Positions 52,943 to 62,721 of a stretch of DNA of 64,000 nucleotides are shown piece by piece. The stretch's first letter is position 1. Each line of letters opens with the position of its first letter. The notes beneath the pieces were generated by a model. That model had not been told where the DNA came from, did not search any database, and saw only the letters and a list, made by a program, of their open reading frames with translations. Both the position numbers and the translations under genes were made by a program. Origin of the DNA: Catonia carolina (taxonomy: Eukaryota > Arthropoda > Insecta > Hemiptera > Achilidae); assembly GCA_035578175.1 (NCBI GenBank), contig JAQMRL010000006.1, forward strand, positions 59,189,001-59,253,000, in the 5' to 3' direction.

Positions 52943-53590
52943 GCTGAATTGTGAAGACAACGAGCAGCTGGTTACGCAGTATGAAAGAGAAAAGCAATGA
53001 GGAAAACATCAGAACAGAAACTTCTATAAGTAAAAGATTGTGTGAAGATAAAAGAAAAGATCTAGGTGGTAAAATAGAAAATTTAGAGTCAATAGTACGA
53101 AATGTTAGAACTAAAGGTAAAAAATTCACATGATCATGAGTATAGGCTAGAGGAAAAAGAGCAAGAAATGAAAAAAGAGTAGTATACGAAACTTCATGAA
53201 CGAAATACAGAATTAATTAAAACGCATATGGATTACTAGAAAAAAAAGAAATATTAATGAGGACTACGGACCGAATGGATGTTGGACCTGGAAGAACTCG
53301 TATAGGACCTTTAAGTTTAACACAGGTGAGTAGATCTTTAGGATCTGTTTCATTTGGTTTCCGGTCTCTGGAGAGAGGCCCAATAAGAACATCTAACAGT
53401 CCTGGAGCTGATTATAGGCTACATCCATCCCTGCATCTTCTCCTGATAGCAATCATTTCATAACTAGTTTAAAAAATGAGCTTCAACCAAATTCAGAACA
53501 AATTGATGATAAAATTTCATCAAGAGAACCATTTGCCGAAAGGTGTGGTAACAAGCGGCATAACCCACAGATCATTCGCAAAAAGTAAAA
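52943..53590 (+). pseudogene. syd: JIP3/JIP4 (sunday driver) coiled-coil region, retropseudogene fragment
   Basis: Readable segments in order are EDNEQLVTQYEREK, then RKTSEQKLL, then RKDLGGKIENLESIVRNV, then DHEYRLEEKEQEMKKE, then TKLHERNTELIKTHMDY, then TTDRMDVGPGRTRIGPLSLT and SVSFGFRSLE, then SSPDSNHFITSLKNELQPNS. The coiled-coil part follows the N-terminal kinesin/JNK-binding coiled coil of JIP3/JIP4 scaffold proteins (NEQL.VQYEREK, then LEEKE.E.KKEY..LH.R.TE). The frame order is 0, 1, 2, 1, 0, so there are at least four frameshifts, plus in-frame stops near 53020, 53194 and 53239. About 600 nt of coding sequence without an intron suggests a processed copy. The N terminus and most of the protein are absent. 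Confidence 0.72.
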
Positions 53591-53828
53591 GATTTCAAGT
53601 AAATGTCATTCTTCTTCTTCTACCTTTCAAGGATTAGGCATCTCTGCCTGTTCCGAACCTCTTAAATCTGCCCATCTCTTTCTCGAGGACGCCCGAGAAA
53701 GAGATGGGAAGATTTAAGAGGCAGGGATGCCTAATCCTTGAAAGGCAGTAGAAGAAGAATGACGTTTACTTGAAATCCTTTACTTTTTGCTAATGATTTG
53801 TGAATTATGCCGATTGTTACCACACCTG
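53541..53828. repeat. Near-perfect inverted duplication (144/134-bp arms, 10-bp spacer)
   Basis: The arms 53541-53684 and 53695-53828 are inverse copies at about 90% identity around GAGGACGCCC. The left arm has one extra 10-base piece (GTTCCGAACC). The inner part of the right arm, GAGATGGGAAGATTTAAGAG to CCTTGAAAGGCAGTAGAAGA, is the 3' end of the RTE-like LINE at 20610-20697. The outer part continues the end of the JIP pseudogene. The structure therefore arose by inverted duplication of a LINE/pseudogene junction. Confidence 0.88.
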
Positions 53829-53834
53829 TCAACA

Positions 53835-54820
53835 GATGGCTCTCATAATGTCATTGTTTGGCTAAATTCTCGAACGGTTTGACGTTTATTAAAACGGTAA
53901 TTAAACGGTTTAACTTAAATTTTATCAAAGAATTTCTAATATTTGAGTGTCCGTTACATATTTTTAAATTAGGAATTTATTGTTTATATTAATAATGTTT
54001 GATTGATTTAACTTAAAGGCTGTTACATTTGGAGATTCATTAGAAATCCATTACCATAAAACTATTAAGTAGCCTAGTAGAGTAGTATCGGTAGGCCTAT
54101 ATTTAAGTCATTAATAAAATCGGAAGAACTAATCATGAGGACAAGGATTAAGAAAGAAAAAGACATAAGAAGTTTGATAAGTATGTATCATATGAAAGGT
54201 AGAAAAAAGCAAATTAGACATGAAGCAGGTTATCGGCGGTATTTTCTGTAGTAGAACTCCTCTTTAATGATTGATTAGTCAGTTAACTAACTTACATTTA
54301 ACCATTACCAAATTATACTGTACTTTTTAAAAGAGTAAATACACTTTAAAGACGTTTACTACTGAACGCTCAAATCACTCCTGTCAAGTTTTGTTGAGAT
54401 GGCGGCACACGGCCTCAGTTAATTCTTCATCTCACGGACAATTTATAGAGAGAGTGTATCTTAAAACTGACAGCCAGTCCAATCTTTTTATTGCTTATAG
54501 TGGAAGTAGTTGAAGAGAAAAAGAAAAACAACTTGTCCTTCTTTACTAAACTTATCTTACACTCATTCATTAATTTAGTATCTTTATTTTTATCTAATAT
54601 ATTAATGTAAAATTTTCTTTCTCATTTTATTTTGCAATATAATTTATACTATAATTAAATCGAAATCAATTTGCAATCCATTCAGAAGTAAAGAGATAAT
54701 AGATTTTTTAAACTAAATTAGAAATCATTTTAATTTTTCTTGTTTTATGTCTGAGGGTTTTACAGATTAATATTAATGTTAATTGACGAAGTATAACAGA
54801 TGGAAATTATTGATAAAATA
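53835..54820. other. AT-rich DNA without recognisable feature
   Basis: A TAGGCCTA octamer is near 54095. No gene or known family is recognised. Confidence 0.5.
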
Positions 54821-54824
54821 ATTA

Positions 54825-54890
54825 CCAGATGTGACCGGAAATCGAACCCGAGACCCCCTGTATAGAATCAAATTGCACTAATGATTTTAA
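54825..54890 (-). mobile_element. tRNA-like SINE fragment with B box
   Basis: The minus strand reads GGGTCTCGGGTTCGATTTCC and GGTCACATCTGG, a B-box region (GGTTCGATTTCC) like SINE-D and SINE-C heads. The A box is not clear. Confidence 0.5.
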
Positions 54891-54911
54891 TAGTTAATCT
54901 ATAAAGTTTTA

Positions 54912-55018
54912 CCCATGATATGCAGGTGGAGTATTAAATTATTTGCACTCGATCTGTTAAATCCAGGGCTAGAAAATTAATTGTGTTTCTTATCACATGG
55001 TCAGCTAATTAAAATAAC
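54912..55018 (+). mobile_element. SINE-B, 5' quarter
   Basis: CCCATGATATGCAGGTGGAG, ATTTGCACTCGATCTGTTAA, TTCTTATCACATGGTCAGCT and AATTA match the first 105 bp. The copy stops there. Confidence 0.7.
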
Positions 55019-55107
55019 TGTAAGTAACCGGTAAAATAACTGAATTAATCGTCTAAATTAGTTTGTTTTTATGTCTGGTTAATTTTTATAAAAATGTTGA
55101 TAGTATT

Positions 55108-55508
55108 GTTTTGTGTTGTTGTTGTTCAAGTCAACAGCCGAAAGACTGGTTTGAACCTCTATAGGTTTTATGAAGTAAAAACGAGGAGCGATTTGGTTTA
55201 CAATTGTTTTCCTCACTGAGTTGAAAGAGCATGCTTATCAGCATGCCTGGCCCTCCGAAAAGCACTCACTTTTCACCCTGCTAATGATACCTTCACTTTA
55301 TTTACCACAGGGTCTGGCTGTAGTGAAATTCGTTACTCTCAAAGGAGATAACTCTAACTAGTATCTTTTACACCTTTACCTCTTCTGTTCTTAAATAGTC
55401 CAGTCATCAAATTGGCTGAATATGTGGTAATAAATAGAATTATTTTTTGTAGCCCAGGAACTTACATGTCGAGTGTAAATAATTGAACACACCACCTTAC
55501 CGTTATGG
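55108..55508 (-). mobile_element. SINE-B, full-length
   Basis: The minus strand runs from TCCATAACGGTAAGGTGGTG to GGTTCAAACCAGTCTTTCGG, CTGTTGACTTGAACAAC. All family landmarks are present, with scattered substitutions. Confidence 0.85.
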
Positions 55509-55721
55509 ACAAAGTATTGTTTTATTTTGTCGAATACGTAAGGAACGTTCAAATAATTGTAAATAGTTTCATAGTAAATAGCGAAACCAAGGGGAGTTCG
55601 TAATAACTCGAATTATCCTGGATTGACCGGACTGTGATCGAGGTTTAGGTTATTACTCGGTTTAGCGGATTCATAAATTGGGAACCGAATGTCCAGATCG
55701 GTTATGGAAAGTATTGGTATA

Positions 55722-56709
55722 CAGTACTGCTCAAATTAATTGGAACATTCAATAAAAGAAAAAAATATTTAAATACACAATTTATTAACAAAAATTGACA
55801 AACTTATATTTAAAAGTTGATAATTATGTCTTTCTGTGTTCTTTACGACTTCCTGATAATGATTAGACATTGGTTGAACAAGTTTTTCACATGTATTTTT
55901 CAATTCATCATCATAAAACCATGCCCATAACAGACAGGTGGAGTGTCAAATTATTTACCCTCAATTTGTTCGTTACAGGGCTAAAATAAACAGTTCTGCT
56001 TCTTATCACATGGTCAGTCAATTAAATGACTGAATCATTTAAGAACAGAAGAGGTAAAGGTGTAAAAGACACTAATCAGAGTTATCTCCACTGGGAGTAA
56101 TGAATTTCATCATTATACAGCTAGACCCTGTAGTGAATGAAGTGAAGGTGTCATTTCAGTATCGAAATTAGATGCTTTTCAGAGGGCCTGGAATGCTGAG
56201 AAGCATACTTTTCCACTCAGTGAGGAAGGCATTAGTAAACCACCTCACTCCTAGTTTTGCTTAGTGAAACCTCTACAGGTTCAAACCAGCCTTTCGGCTG
56301 ATGACCTAAACAATATCATGAAACCATACCTTGATCAGTGAAGAAATCACAGAAGTTTTTGTTTTACAATCTTCTTTGGCAAGTTTTGGCTAACAAATTG
56401 ACCACAGATTCTCGATCGGGTTTAGATCTGATGACTTGCCAGGCCATAGAAGAACATTTATATTATTTCCAGTGAAAAAGTTTTTGCATTTTTAGATGTA
56501 GGAAAGGTGCAAGATCTTGCTGGAAACAATTTTTTGTAAGATTGGAAATAGTCTTCTCTGGAGTAAATATATGTATTTTACAGAATCCATCATTCCTTTT
56601 ACTGGAACTGATGGTCTTGGTTCATGAAAGGTTATAAATCCCATAATGTCTATTTCAAAACTATAGAAAAATTCCCAAAGTGTTCAAATAATTAATTTGA
56701 GCGGTACTG
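55722..56709 (-). pseudogene. Tc1-like transposon with broken transposase, carrying a SINE-B
   Basis: Inverted ends CAGTACTGCTCAAATTAATT and (inverse of the right end) CAGTACCGCTCAAATTAATT lie next to TA on both sides (55720-55721, 56710-56711). The minus-strand transposase retains the catalytic core end: CFQQDLAPFLHLKMQKLF, with the second Asp codon at 56516-56514, and WPGKSSDLNPIENLWSIC with the Glu codon at 56413-56411. The spacing is 103 nt, two short of the 105 expected for DD34E, in line with a frameshift between them. The C-terminal DDELKNTCEKLVQPMSNHYQ follows after the SINE. The N-terminal DNA-binding region and first Asp are missing. Inactive. Confidence 0.85.
55923..56314 (+). mobile_element. 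SINE-B, full-length with target duplication (reference copy)
   Basis: It sits inside a Tc1 element and is flanked by ATCATAAAACCAT (55910-55922) and ATCATGAAACCAT (56315-56327), a 13-bp target duplication with one mismatch. This fixes the family ends: it starts GCCCATAACAGACAGGTGGA and ends CAGCCTTTCGGCTGATGACC TAAACAAT, 392 bp, with no poly-A. GGTTCAAACC near the 3' end resembles a B box, but no A-box/B-box pair at the 5' end is convincing. It is a LINE-mobilised retroposon of uncertain origin. Confidence 0.92.
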
Positions 56710-56814
56710 TATATCGTTAATTTTTTTAATAAATACTGTGATTTTAACAATTTTCTTTACAGAGTCTAGTTTTCAGGCAATTACATATTTTTATATTTTT
56801 AAGACTAACAGAGT

Positions 56815-56965
56815 TTAATTTTAATTTTGCGTCATTAAATTAAGATTAAAATTACGTTATGTTTTTCATTTTACATTGTTTACTCATGATTATATGTTCA
56901 TTATCTACATTGGCAAGAGAAAGTCGTATGAGAGTATCACAACAGATTTTTTTAAAGTTTTTTAA
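56815..56965 (+). repeat. Repeat-D 3' end fragment
   Basis: TTTTAATTTTGCGTCATTAA, ACATTGGCAAGAGAAAGTCG and TATGAGAGTATCACAACAGA, ending TTTTTTT, match the last 140 bp of Repeat-D. Confidence 0.75.
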
Positions 56966-56969
56966 ATCT

Positions 56970-57740
56970 TTGAAATCTTACGCTTAAGTTATACCCTTTT
57001 CTTTTAACTTTATTCCATTGAAAAAGTCACCTTACAGTTTCAATGAGCTAATTAACAAAAGTTTCATTTCAGAAAAAATATGAATGTATAGTATAAGAGA
57101 TGTCTGTAACGAACTGATTGTGTTCTGAAACAATGCCGCAATTACGCTGCATTGACGGACAAAACGAAAAGGTATATATGTATATTATATAGGACGTTTA
57201 TCTTGTTTTCTTTTAAACGTTTTTATTTATATATTTTTGTATAGCGCCCTTCTCTTATTTTATTTTTTTCTTGTCAGTATTGCTTTTGTCTTATAATTTT
57301 TAAAAAGTGTGATGTAAGGCTCGGTATAGTTTGTTTTCTATTAGGTGTTCGTTATGTAGATGTATAAAAGCCGCGTTAAAGAGGGGAGATGAAGAACTAA
57401 AGGTATACTTTTTATTGTAAAGATTTATAAAATCTCTCTCACCTTTTACTATGTATCCTTATGTATAATCCTCTTTGATCTGTAAACTTCTAACCCTTTA
57501 ATTTTATTTCTTTCACGAGAAAAACAATATTGATTACAGGTTAATTGTAAAATTATTGTTTAGGTCCAAGTCTATTGCAAATTACCGTATTGAACATTTT
57601 AAAACAAAACTATTGTTTAAACTGGAGAAAATATTTAAAGATCAGGAGGTGGACAAGATTTAATAGTAAATATTTTAAGGAGAAACTTTCCGTTAAATCT
57701 GCACAAAGTGAACGCAATATTCGGTGAACAATGTATTAAA
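56970..57740. other. AT-rich DNA without recognisable feature
   Basis: Nothing is recognised in this stretch. Confidence 0.5.
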
Positions 57741-57746
57741 GCATTA

Positions 57747-58000
57747 TACGAGGTGTGGCTAATAAATAACGAGACTGACGTTGTAAAAAATTTTATTTTA
57801 ATTTTATACATAATCACTTATTTTCATATTCAATACACGGTCCTTCTCCATCCCTACAACACTCCATGGGAATTTTCCATTGTTGGAAACAGTGCTGGAA
57901 GTCATCTTCTTCTGGACACGTGCCGCTTTCTCTTTTATAGCTTCCACAGACTCAAATCTTTTCCCTTTTAATGCAGATTTCACCTTAGGGAACAGGTAGA
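57747..58000 (-). repeat. Left arm: inverted copy of the mariner 3' end
   Basis: The minus strand reads TACCTGTTCCCTAAGGTGAA, TCTGCATTAAAAGGGAAAAG and ATTTGAGTCTGTGGAAGCT, which are the codons of FPKVKSALKG.RFESVEA at 58405-58460, then the 3' untranslated end and terminus. It is somewhat diverged from the right arm. Confidence 0.88.
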
Positions 58001-58657
58001 AGATGTGATGAAACGTGGTTTTTTAACTTATGATCCGGAAACGAAGCGCCAATCCATGCGCTGGAAGAGCCGAATTTCACCGAAAGCCAAAGAAGCTCGA
58101 ATGAGCAAGTCGACATTTAGAGCAATGATGATTGTTTTTTTTATATCCATGGGATTGTGTACCTTCACTGGTTTCCTGAAGGTCAAACAATTAATCAATA
58201 TTACTACCTTAAGGTATTTTCTAAACTACGTCAAGGAGTAAGGAAAAAACGCCCAGAAATGTGGAAGGACAAATCATGGGTTCTCCACCAAGACAATGCG
58301 CCAGCTCATTTCGTGTTATCTGGCAAGAGATTCCTAGCTAAGTACAGCATCTCAGTGTTAGAACATCCACCTTATTCACCAGGTCTTGTACCATGTGACT
58401 TTTACCTGTTCCCTAAGGTGAAATCTGCATTAAAAGGGACAAGATTTGAGTCTGTGGAAGCTGTAAAAGAGACAGCGGCTCGTGTCCTGAAGGAGCTGAT
58501 AGAAGATGACTTCCAGCACTGTTTCTAACCATGGAAAATTCGCATGGAGCGTTGTAAGGACAGAGAAGGAGTGTATATTGAAGGTGACAATAGCTAAGTA
58601 ATTATGTATAAAATAAAACTAAAATTTCTTACGTGTTATTTAATAGCCACACCTCGT
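57747..58657 (+). pseudogene. Mariner transposon, 5' end replaced by inverted copy of its 3' end
   Basis: The ends TACGAGGTGTGGCTAATAAA and (inverse) TACGAGGTGTGGCTATTAAA are next to TA on both sides. Transposase segments are DETW (first catalytic Asp 58007-58009), LTYDPETKRQSMRWKSRISP, then YLHWFPEGQTINQYYYLK, then WVLHQDNAPAH (second Asp 58292-58294), and PYSPGLVPCDFYLFP (third Asp 58397-58399). Exactly 34 residues separate the last two, giving the mariner DD34D signature. The frame shifts at the T run at about 58017 and again near 58140. The 5' part of the gene is gone: 57747-58000 is the inverse of 58400-58657. The element is therefore an inactive 911-bp foldback. SPG replaces the usual SPD. 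Confidence 0.9.
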
Positions 58658-58671
58658 ATACTGTATTTTAA

Positions 58672-58945
58672 GCACATAATAGGCCGGTGGAGTGTTAAGT
58701 TATTTGCAAATTAATCTGTTAGTTTCGGGGCTACAAAGAATAGTTCTGTTTCTTAGCACATGGTCAACTAATTCTATTACTGAAGCATTTAAGAACAGAT
58801 GAGGTAGAGGTGTAAAAGACACATTTAAAGTAATAACTATCGTTATACAGCCAGACCCTGTCGTGAATGAAGTGAAGATGTCACTTGCAGGATAAAAAAT
58901 ATGTGCGTTTCAGAGGGCCTGTCATGCTGATAAGCATACTTTTCT
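58672..58945 (+). mobile_element. SINE-B, 3'-truncated
   Basis: CACATAATAGGCCGGTGGAG to GTCATGCTGATAAGCATACT. It is missing the last 110 bp, including the 3' hairpin. A deletion removes the CAGAGTTATCTCCTCTGAG part. Confidence 0.8.
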
Positions 58946-58949
58946 TTTA

Positions 58950-59218
58950 TTTATATTACTTTTATTACTCTATAGTATAATAAAAACAATGTAACAATAC
59001 AATTAAGTAACATTTGTAAATTTAAGTGTTAAAATATTTAAAAAATGTTTTTTTATTAGATTAATTTTGGATTGAATTTCAATAATGTAGTCCCATATCA
59101 TTGATTTGTAGCTTAAGAACTAGGCTACTTAAAGGTGAATCAAAGAGGAAATTAGACACAATATAAATAATTATTCATGATAGATATTTTATTGTTGAGC
59201 GTAATTATATATTTTGTT
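58950..59218. other. AT-rich DNA without recognisable feature
   Basis: Nothing is recognised in this stretch. Confidence 0.5.
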
Positions 59219-59221
59219 CAC

Positions 59222-59598
59222 AACAGGCAGGTGGATTTTTAAGTTATCTGCACTTGATCTACCAGTTATAGGATTTAAAAAATAGTTCTGTTTCTTATCA
59301 CATGGTCAGGTAATAATATAACTGAATCATTTAAGATCGGATAAGGTAGAGGTGTACATGACACTAGTCACAGTTATCTCCTCTAAAAATAATGAATTTC
59401 AGTATACAGCCAGACCTTGTAGTGAATTAAATGTAGGTGTCAATTGCAGGGTGGAAAATAAATGTGCTTTTCAGAGGTCCTGGCATGCTGATAAGCAAAT
59501 TTTCCACTCAGTGAAGAAGACTATGGTAAGCTACCTAAATACTCATTTTAAAGTAAAACCTCTAGAGGTTCAAACTAACCTTTCGCCTGATGACAGTT
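59222..59598 (+). mobile_element. SINE-B, near full-length
   Basis: AACAGGCAGGTGGATTTTTA to GGTTCAAACTAACCTTTCGC, CTGATGAC. It abuts the LINE-C 3' region, which starts within 25 bp. An open frame across it (59352-59618) is a reading of the repeat only. Confidence 0.8.
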
Positions 59599-59621
59599 CC
59601 CTCTCTTTACGTTTTTGAGAG

Positions 59622-59985
59622 GTGGTAATGTATGTTAGGCAAAATAATTTTACGCAAAATTTCAACGTTCACAATCATAACACGAGAAATAGAAATGATT
59701 ATTATGTAGCTAATCACTCCACAAAATTGTTTGAACAAAAACCTACTTATGCAGGGAGAAAATTCATGAATAGAGTACCCCAATTTTTAAAATTTTGTGA
59801 TAATTTGCATTCCTTTATAAAAAATCTGAAAAATTACTTGATCGGTGAAATTTTTTATCGCGTCCAAGAATTTCTATCTTGATAGTAATGGTAGACCTAC
59901 ATTGTGTGATTCTTATATGAATTTCAGGTGCTATAACTGACATGTCCTATACTCCTCCTGGAGTCTCCTGGACGCAAAAAATGAC
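59622..59985 (+). mobile_element. LINE-C C-terminal reading frame and 3' end
   Basis: An open frame (59622-59882, 86 codons to TGA) contains VHNHNTRNRNDYYVANHSTK, then LFEQKPTYAGRKFMNRVPQF, then SFIKNLKNYLIGEIFYRVQE. This is the typical carboxyl terminus of CR1/Jockey-type LINE proteins: 'h.yNTRn...', 'kp.y.G.k.yN.lP', 'fK..lk.yL....fYs..Ef'. The 3' untranslated end, GGAGTCTCCTGGACGCA, matches 13605-13625. No stop interrupts this part, but the polymerase is absent upstream, where SINE-B sits. Confidence 0.75.
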
Positions 59986-59989
59986 CTGA

Positions 59990-60840
59990 ACAAAACAACA
60001 CTATATTTTAATGAAATAGACAAAATCGTTTCGGTAAAACAAAATTCAGAAGATACTTCCTCAAAATGTGTCATCATAATAAAAGAAATAGCGACTTCAT
60101 TTAAAAAGGAATTATTAAAGGGTCAAACACCCAAGGTCATTACACATATTTTTTTAAAGTATTATTATGAAATGAGATACAAAATGAAGGAAGAGTTATC
60201 GCATAAAAAACGATGAGAAAAAACATTAGTTAGCGGTCGAGTGCTGAAAATTCATAAACATGTCTTTTTTAAAGTTAACTAAATGGTAAAAACTTCTTGT
60301 GTTGTTGTTATAATGAACAACAAGGAACAAGGACATCTCCTTTTTTGAGACTAGGTTAAATTCGCCAGTCCGGCTAATATAAAAACCTGGTGAAAGTAGC
60401 AATTTATCTGTCAGAATCCAAGGCAAGCTACGGCGACGACCAAATGAAAGACCCAACAACATGTATGATGTTAAAAAATTGTTTTGATGTAAAAGTAACG
60501 TGTCTACATGATCACGCTTGTAAAATTTCATGATAGCATGTCCATATGTTTTCTTGCAATGCAGATCTACTACCTACATGGTATTAACAGGCTCATTAGT
60601 AACCCGCCATGGTAGAAAATGTAATTAAATATTTAGATGGCCAAATAATCCGTTCTTTACAATGAAATAACTTACAGTTAGAAAGTCAACAAAATGTCAA
60701 TGATGAACAATTTTAATTTTGAAAAGCAGTTCTTCAGTTCATTTTAAAATACGTATTTAATTTAAAATGTTCTTAATAAATTACCTCAATAAAAATTAAA
60801 ACAATAAAATTCTTTATTTAAACAAGATTTCAATGGTAAA
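59990..60840. other. Unrecognised DNA
   Basis: A minus-strand frame at 60226-60531 (ATG-started, 101 codons) has no recognisable motif, signal or composition bias. It could be chance or a decayed transposon piece. I do not call it a gene. Confidence 0.35.
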
Positions 60841-60844
60841 ATAC

Positions 60845-60933
60845 ATTTTAAATTAATTTTAAACAATAACAAATTAAGATCGCCAATGCGGCCGGCAATC
60901 TTAAATTTGTTATTGTTTAAAATTAATTTAAAA
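60845..60933. repeat. Hairpin with 36-bp AT arms and a GC-rich loop
   Basis: The arms 60845-60880 and 60898-60933 are inverse copies with one indel (TTTTAAATTAATTTTAAACA against TGTTTAAAATTAATTTAAAA). The 17-base loop CGCCAATGCGGCCGGCA is GC-rich. It directly precedes the SINE-C head. Confidence 0.88.
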
Positions 60934-61112
60934 GCAGTTGGTAACGTGCTCGCCTCTCATCATGCGGTCCTGGGTTCGAATCCCACTCAGGCACGGCATA
61001 TTTTCATACGTTACAAAAAAATCATTTCATCCTACATTGCATAAAGTTCCACCCCAACGTCGTCGCTTATGACCGTTGCAGTTGATGCGACGTTAAATAA
61101 AAAAATTTTAAA
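60934..61112 (+). mobile_element. SINE-C, full copy
   Basis: The head GCAGTTGGTAACGTGCTCGC (A box) and B box GGTTCGAATCCCAC (60975-60988) are close to tRNA sequence. The body ends TTATGACCGTTGCAGTTGAT, GCGACGTTAAATAAAAAAAT. The A and B boxes are intact, so polymerase III transcription is possible. Confidence 0.8.
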
Positions 61113-61204
61113 AAAATTAAGATCGAGAAAAACAACTGAAACATACACATATTGATAAAAGAAATTTTATTCTTTTAATTTTCTTTTTCTTATCACATTC
61201 TCAG

Positions 61205-61832
61205 CCAATTAGCTGAAATCTTTAAAAAATTGATTTTCACACATTTCGTGAGAAAAAAAAAACAGAAAATCGCTAATTACAGCTAAAATAAGCGTTATAA
61301 AAAATGTCTGAAATAAAAGTTGTAAGATTTTAAATTCTCTACAACTTTTATTATATAGCCTACAATTTGCGCTAAAATGCATATTAAAGCCGGAATCTTA
61401 AAAAACAATCTTTTTACGAGGAAATAGCCTCCCCAAGAATTTCAGCAGGCATGGTGTCTACCCTATCTTGTAGAGCATAAAAAATTTTAGTAAATTAGGC
61501 GATTTTTAAAAAAATCGTAGGAGCCGTTTTTGAGAAAATCGCAATAAGTGAAAAATGACACGAATAAACTACTACTTCCGATTGACCGATTTTGATGAAA
61601 ATGTTCGTGTCGGGTCCGATAGTAGTATCAAACTTAAGTTGCAAGTTTCAAGTTTGTACGATATTTCGTTCTTGAGATATTCTGTTCACAAACATACACA
61701 TACACAGACCAATCGCTAAAAACATGTTTTTTGGGTTCAGGGGGTGTAGATCCGGTGAAAACTCGATTTCAAAAAATCGAAATGAAACAATACTTTCCTT
61801 CCAGTATATTCATGTAGGCAAGAGAAAGTAAA
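61205..61832 (-). repeat. Repeat-D, 5' two-thirds
   Basis: Reading the minus strand from 61832: TTTTACTTTCTCTTGCCTAC, AAAACATGTTTTTAGCGATT, GAACGAAATATCGTACAAAC, ATCGGTCAATCGGAAGTAGT, GGTAGACACCATGCCTGCTG and the first internal unit. It ends near 61205. Confidence 0.85.
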
Positions 61833-61839
61833 AAACAAT

Positions 61840-62718
61840 AGCAATTATTAATGAAATATATCTGAAACATTGTAATATATTAGTTAGTTTAACTATATCA
61901 TTACAAGTTAAACAATCATTAAAGGGTTGTGATTAACATTAAAATAGTAAACTAGTAATACACATTATAGTTAACTACAATAATTATAAGGCCTAACTAT
62001 TAAAAGAAGAAAAAATAATAAACAACTGTAGTAGCACCTATTAACTAAACTTTAACTTTTGTTAAGTGATTTTTTTCATTTATTATTTATTCTTATTTGT
62101 TGTAACCCAGTTATTAAGGTGTTTTCATAAACTTAACTTCTTTAAATGGTAATGTAGTTTTGAATCGTTAATGAGACAGACATAAAAAACAGGTAGTAGC
62201 CGCACTCTTCCCTCCCTTCATCATACTATCTCTCTTAATCTTAAATATTATTCTGTTTCTTTCTCTGTCTTCTGAATATATTAACTCATGTTGTTAAAAT
62301 TAATACTTTTATTTACTTTATAAAATATTATTGATCTAGATAAATTTCAATTATATTTCAATTTATTACTGACACTCGTTCAATTTGATTTGAATTTATA
62401 AATATTTTATTTTACAGAAAACTATTTTTTTTATAAATGTATCATAATTTGTAACAAAAGATTTTATTTTTTTCATAAAGAAACACATGGAAGCACTTCA
62501 ATAAATTATAACAGATTATTTATGATAATAATAAAGATTTATCTACAATAATTATCTAAGATCATTTTTTTTAAAACAGAGAAGAAAGTTAAAAAATTTC
62601 ATTAATAATTAAAGCAACTTTTAAGGTTGTAGTTATATGGATACACAAGTCGAAAAATTAATTGGAAATTAAATTTTTAAATTTTTTGACTTGCCACTTT
62701 ATACAATATTAGTGTGTA
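61840..62718. other. AT-rich DNA without recognisable feature
   Basis: Nothing is recognised in this stretch. Confidence 0.5.
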
Positions 62719-62721
62719 CTG

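Noticed and set aside
53318..53335. CAG|GTGAGT as a 5' splice site ending a JIP exon
   Set aside because: The JIP-like reading continues straight through it (SLTQVSRSLG), so it is coding sequence in a processed copy.
60226..60531. 101-codon minus-strand frame
   Set aside because: It is ATG-started but has no recognisable domain. AT-rich DNA of this length yields such frames by chance.
60934..61000. A genuine tRNA gene (CAT-like anticodon region)
   Set aside because: Same SINE-C tail and no convincing anticodon stem. A covariance-model search for tRNAs would decide.
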